DNA of 64,000 bases, taken from contig OW388304.1 in assembly GCA_936450465.1 (NCBI GenBank), forward strand, positions 9,368,700 to 9,432,699, in the 5' to 3' direction. Both the position numbers and the translations under genes were made by a program. Positions 58,601 to 64,000 of this stretch are shown here, piece after piece; the stretch's first letter is position 1, and each line of letters opens with the position of its first letter. Origin of the DNA: Gibbula magus (lineage: Eukaryota; Mollusca; Gastropoda; Trochida; Trochidae). The notes under the pieces were generated by a model. It was not told the DNA's origin and did no database searches. It was given only the letters and a program-made list of their open reading frames with translations.

Positions 58601-61600
58601 ATATCAGTTTCCATATTGTCGTGAAGTGTCTAGATTAACGTACCCTATCTGACATGTTCGTCCCTCAGTAGGATCAATTTCCAATCAAATGATTTCATGT
58701 AATGGTTTATGCAACGGCTAGGATTTACATTTCAGATCCATAATTTGTTAACCTTATCCTCAACGTGAAATCTTTCCATGCGAAGAGAATCAGACACGAA
58801 CAATATTGGAAACTGAATAAGGTTTCCAATAAACACCCACAACTTTATTGCCAATTGAAAGACAATAGTTCAATGATAGAGTCATGAGTTTCCATTCATG
58901 AAAATGTTTTACCTTTCACAAAAAGTATTTTCCAAAAGACTGGAAATAAGAAACCGTTAAAATAGAAAAAGTTTAAAGCTGGTATGAATACAGGTATAGT
59001 TATTCTCTCTGCCAGGACTTGAAGCTTTAGGGGGGAATCGATTGAATCCCCTTATGAGTAAAAAACCGAGTTTATTACTTATAAGACACCTCCGAGTAAT
59101 CTCATCCATCTTGCGTTCATTTTAAAAAGCTACAGGGTATTTAAACCATTGTGGGCACATGAAGCATGAAGAGGAAGGCATTTAAGTGCAGATGTACTAG
59201 CTCACAAAGTAGTATTACCACCTCTCTGGGCAGTATATCCCAGTAACTCCCTTGAATACGTTCGGAAATTGTCGTTTTTTCCAAGACAAATTACATCATT
59301 AGAGTTTACCAAATATGTCATATCTGTATGAATGTCAGGCTATGGGATCTTTGCTCGGAGCCCAATGACAAATCACAACCGTGACAACACGTCTGAATAT
59401 AGTTCAATGTTAATTCATTGATATGACAATATAGAGTTAAACACACTGTGTTTGGAAATCAGCGGCATAAAACGACATTACAGCTCTAAATTATCCATTT
59501 CAACCCTCAAGCTTGGCGTTCGAGTTATCTCCTCATTATACACATGGACGAATGGTGGTCATTTGTCAGTGAAGTTGCAGGAATGCAATTGACGTCCAAA
59601 CAAACTCCAAATTACATGGTAATTGCGCTGAGATACACAGGTAGGTGAACAAGCCATCGGTATGAAGCTGTATAATGTTAACAACATGTAACCCTGTACA
59701 TTCGTCATTGTCATAATTGTAGTTGAAGAAGTTTGCTTTCTGCCTTTAAGGAATTACTTGACTAGATTATATTGTATCTAATAACAGCAGTGCAAGTAGA
59801 AAGGTCACAATAATGTCGTCCCGACTATGCATTATGCATTTATTATGAAACCTGCTATCTACGGATGTAACTCGGTAACCGTGGGTATACTTAGATACGA
59901 TTTAGCATGACATGGTTTGTATCATAAGCAGAGTGGCATATAATGATTTTGAAATGTCGCCACTCTACACTCGAAAAATAAAAGTGATAACGTATGATTG
60001 TACTTAACCAAAATACCATTTATATTTACATCATTGACCATCCCGTTTTAGCACAAGATGATTAGCAAAAGTTCCCCATTGGTAAACCCAAAGCACAAAG
60101 TGTAAGTACATTTCCAAATGTCAATTTCGTTTGTGATTCATGATGTATACTTTTCTCCCTATTATTTCGTACGAATCTATTTTGTCTGAACCTTAATTCA
60201 TGAAACCTGCTAAATTAATAAGATGTCTTCATGTGATAATAGATGAGCAATTTCACGTGAAGACAAAAATTAGTCTACGTTCACAAAAGTCATATGTCAC
60301 TAGCGTAGGAGTGTGGTTAGCAATTAGCGAACATGGAATAATCAGAGCGTTCTCAAAGATAAATATCCTGCAAACAGATTGTTGTTTTCTTAACTATTCG
60401 GATAATATATAATGCTCCCATTAAAAGAATAAATTGAACTCCCATTATAACCAAAACCGTAAAACAAGTAACAGTTGAAACACTGTAGTGCATATCCTAT
60501 GGAAATTATCTTCATTACTTTTATTTAACAAATTAACATTGACTAATCATGATGCAGTCAGCTCGAATCAGCGTTTACCATTTATTTGTGCCATTAAGTA
60601 GTTTAACATGACAATATGGTAATCCAATAATGCAGCCACCGTTCGCAGTACGTAGCGTACTTCAGCACATGAGATATAATGAAAGAATATGAGGACATAT
60701 TCGTATAAGAAATATACATTAGTGTGCCATATGGATGGATATAACTACAATTGCAAGATAGTTGGTGACATTGATTTAATCTAAATCAGTTGACAGACAT
60801 TTTAAAAAATCCACAGTCGTTTAAAATATATTATCACAGACAAATTTTAATTATATTGTTTTCCCATTCAAAACGGACATACCGTCTATTGTCCTTATAT
60901 TTAACAACCGTCCACCACATGCACACGTTAATCATAAATACATTCACACGAATGAGACTTCGCCCTATCGTCAACACAGACCTGGAGTAACTGCACACTC
61001 ATATCATTTACATGTATGTATCAAATATAAACACTTTACAGAATATCTCCCAATCAAAATTTCTGAACAATGACATTTATGAGCAGAAATAATTGAAACC
61101 GTCAAGTATTGGGAAATATTATATGTAACCTTCAAGTGAGCAATCAAACAATCTGCACTAAAGTGTGACCAAACATTTTATCATGGTTTACTATATGATA
61201 TGGACCTACTTTCCATGACTTTCAAAACTACTTCATGAGCATGTCAGTTATGACAGTCACACTGACAGTGATTTATTATAGTTATTCTGCAAACATCTAA
61301 TCATGATCTTTTGACTTTATGTTTAAAGAAAGTATGTTTAACACATTACAGTGAATCCATATAGCTGTCACTAGCATCGTCCTAACACGATGTTATTGGT
61401 GTATTGCGCTACAGTGTGAAGATTGTAGCATGTTCACGTATCTGACATTTACCCCCAGGAAATCGACTGATATTCTAGTTCCAGAGGTACTCGAGACAGG
61501 CGACTGACATTTCCTGTGGTAATACGAATATGTTACTCGATTCAACAAACATCTCCTGGGGTTACCTCTCCTCTTGCATAGCAGTTATATATACGTTATC

Positions 61601-62966
61601 AGTCCTGTTCGTACTCATCCTGGGGTTACCTCTCCCTCTGTGTAAAGCACGCTATTTGTGATGCTCCAACATTCACGTAGAGGGTATCGTCAATGACTTA
61701 ATATCATTAAACAATCTTATTATATCTTGTCGATTAAGCTCATTTTGATAATTTTATATTTATAATAACAGTTTCTATTTTTTATACGCAAAAATGGTAA
61801 AACAATGGACACACATCAAAAACAACTTAAATCTATGTTTTCTTTAAAGTACTTTTGGGGAGTCTTCAGACTTCTCTTTAATGACTAACTTTAACAGGTA
61901 CTCTAAATTGGAAGCAAACCAATTGCAGAACTTAATCTGTAGAGAACATATAATCATATACGATTATTTGATACACAGACGAACACTTCACACAAACAAT
62001 AGATTGACATCCATAAATGTACGTCAGCAAAGGGTATTGAAAATATAATCTTCCATGTCACTACACCAGCTAACATGATTTAGGAAATTATCCACGCAAC
62101 CTGGAGATACGTCAAGGTGATTACCTAATTAATTAGGATGTTTTCGCCAGCAGAAAAAAGGTTTATACAAAATATAATCACTACCACAGCAGTCTCTCAG
62201 TTTTTAAGGCCTCGTTGTCAGGAGATGGTTCAAGAGGATGGCTGGAGGTTGTTTAACATGCATGTGTGTAACGTTAGATGGTCAGGTTAATAAAAGCATT
62301 GACAAGTTTCACAGCTGGACGGACATGAGGAAACCCTTTCAAAACATTCCAGGTTCTTCAGAGAACCAGTTCTTATAGAACCAGTTTATGTGTGCCTTTA
62401 GTATAAAGAAGGCCATGTTGACCATTCATGTATACACTACCGGGCAAAAGAAAGTACTCACCTCAGTTGGTTCCGATAAATTCAATATTTAAAAGAAATT
62501 AGATGCATAATTGGTGACTGTGGTTAAACTTTAATTAAAATATATTTATTTAATGAAGACAGGGTTAAGAAATTAATTTAGACCAACATGACCCCTACCA
62601 TGTTTAAAATGTTGTAAATATTTGCAGAATCAGGCACTTATATGTCAATAAAAAGTTGTGTATCTTCAAAAATATTTGTAGAAGAACTTTAAAATTTAAC
62701 AGAGGTGAGTACCTTCTTTTGCCTAGCAGTTATATATACGGTGTCAGTCCTGTTCGCACTAATCTGGTGTATCTGGTGTATTCATTCCTTTGGCAATATT
62801 TTAAATATTTGAAGAATTGTAAAACTTACAATCATATCACAAGCATATAATTTTGTTTTACTTAAAAACCATCAATACTATTTTTATTCGTTTTTCGTGC
62901 AACTCAAAGTGTTGATAATGTATTCATAGAAATTATCATGAACTTGAAAAAGTTGTTTAGGCAATT

Positions 62967-63034
62967 GAAGAATGGCACATGTGCTATGTTAAATACATCG
63001 AACATGTGCCCTTCTTGAATGCACCCCTTCAATT
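62967..63034. mobile_element. 68-bp hairpin insertion in copy B
   Basis: Copy A reads GACAATTTGTAAAT at this place. Copy B has CAATT on both sides of a block whose arms AAGAATGGCACATGT and ACATGTGCCCTTCTT are near-perfect reverse complements. The 5-bp duplication and foldback structure suggest a very small TIR element. Confidence 0.6.
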
Positions 63035-63693
63035 TGTAAATAACACTGATAACAATAATAACATCTACGCAAGTTAATCATTAAGCTATTAGAATAATTA
63101 AAGATAAAGTAACCTAAAGCAAATAAACTAATCTAATACAAGTATTTCTTTATTTTTCTGAAAAAGGAAGTCTACACCACAGTTATGATAGACTTTGAAA
63201 GATAAATCAGTTCGGAAACATACTTCACAGGATCTAGGGCATCCCAAAGACAATGATTGTGGCTCTAGATAGAGTACTTGTCACCAGTCTGTACTAATGA
63301 TGATATATGTATTGAGGGCAGATATACCATCATTATTTCCAGTACTTTGAGTGTTAGGTATACATACTTTAACAGCCCTCATTTAGATAATACTGGCATT
63401 ACTGAACTTGTGCATGCTTTGAAATAGACACCGAGTATGATTTCCAAAGAAACTGCAATAGAACTGGAACTGAACTCCCAGGTAAAACTTCCCTCACAAA
63501 TTATGCATATGTGAAGCATCAATAATGGATGTAAATTGAGATATGAAAAAGAAATATTTGCACAAAATAGTAAAGGCTTCAAGGTTTAGGCGAAATTTTA
63601 TGAAACTTGTTTCTGGCATATATGAACAAAACGTCTAATTTTTAAACACAATGTGACATATCACGAATTATCGCCTTTGTTTATTGAAACACT

Positions 63694-63990
63694 AGCTTTG
63701 GTCTTATATGCCTACAACATTGCACCTTTTTTTCATTTATAATGCGTTCCTGCAATAGAATCAGTATAATGCAAACAAATGCAAATGGTGAATTTAAAAA
63801 AAAAAAGTAATGACATGTTGATGAAATGATATCACGATATCACTAAATTTGCTGTTATATGCATACACCATTCAACCTTTTATAAATGTATAATGCGTTT
63901 CTGCAATAGAATCAGTATAATGCAAACAGATGCAAATGGTGAATTATTTTTTTTAAGTAATGTTGATGAAATGATATCACGATATCACAA
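63694..63990 (+). repeat. Tandem duplication of about 145 bp at the end of copy B
   Basis: TGCAATAGAATCAGTATAAT, GCAAATGGTGAATT and GATGAAATGATATCACGATA recur in the same order in both units. Copy A has a single unit without the GATATCACGATATC palindrome. Confidence 0.75.
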
Positions 63991-64000
63991 GTTCTGTCTT

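Larger units (their letters stand above)
55603..64000 (+). repeat. Segmental duplication copy B (runs off the window)
   Basis: Collinear with copy A from GAGAGTTCAAACAGCA onward. It has the empty sites for the SINE (near 59976), the MITE (near 60675) and the Tc1 relic (near 62650), and only one unit of the 30-bp minisatellite. Its own additions include about 80 bp near 55795-55880, a 68-bp hairpin at 62967-63034 and a 145-bp tandem duplication at the end. Short frames conserved with copy A drift freely, so they are not called as genes. Confidence 0.85.

Noticed and set aside
1..64000. CRISPR arrays, bacterial operons or phage genes
   Set aside because: The window is a eukaryotic genome with spliced exons; the tandem repeats lack unique spacers of constant length.

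Overview
Eukaryotic, intron-containing, AT-rich nuclear DNA. The best fit is a lophotrochozoan, probably a mollusc: a signal-peptide/coiled-coil/C1q gene of the type expanded in molluscs, an L1/Tx1-like LINE, Penelope-like and DIRS-like retroelements, Tc1/mariner relics, and a tRNA-derived SINE whose body resembles repeats common in gastropod and bivalve genomes. Species-level assignment is inference. Genes are sparse; most of the window is mobile-element and duplicated sequence.

Layout. 1-5.6 kb: mostly featureless, with one candidate coding first exon (2813-2902) and a degenerate tandem repeat (3.7-4.5 kb). 5.69-6.77 kb: a nearly perfect head-to-head palindrome of two 5'-truncated Penelope-like copies, each encoding a GIY-YIG endonuclease end and carrying a hammerhead-ribozyme fold. 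7.5-7.9 kb: 3' end of a CR1/L2-type LINE. 8-26.7 kb: long gene-poor stretches with small foldback elements and one strong signal-peptide exon on the minus strand (22999-23104). 26.7-38.4 kb: copy A of a large direct segmental duplication; copy B starts at 55.6 kb and runs off the window, and a much older third partial copy lies at 39.0-40.0 kb. Copy A has gained a SINE, a MITE, an expanded 30-bp minisatellite and a Tc1 relic that copy B lacks. 40.3-46.8 kb: a dead L1/Tx1-like LINE (ORF1 and ORF2), itself interrupted by a 578-bp TA-flanked MITE. 47.4-54.2 kb: a two-exon secreted C1q-domain gene whose 6-kb intron holds a mariner fragment, a 3.6-kb DIRS-like element, a LINE tail and a Tc1 fragment. 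54.3-54.9 kb: a three-unit interspersed repeat.

The most notable items are (1) the DIRS-like derivative at 49101-52704, with inverted terminal repeats and an internal complementary region matching the two outer ends, which keeps only a gag-like reading frame in a rearranged state; (2) the Penelope palindrome with a complete hammerhead fold in each arm; and (3) the repeated TGACGTCA palindromes spread over unrelated mobile elements here. All recognisable transposon genes are broken or truncated; the C1q gene is the only intact gene that can be assembled from this window.
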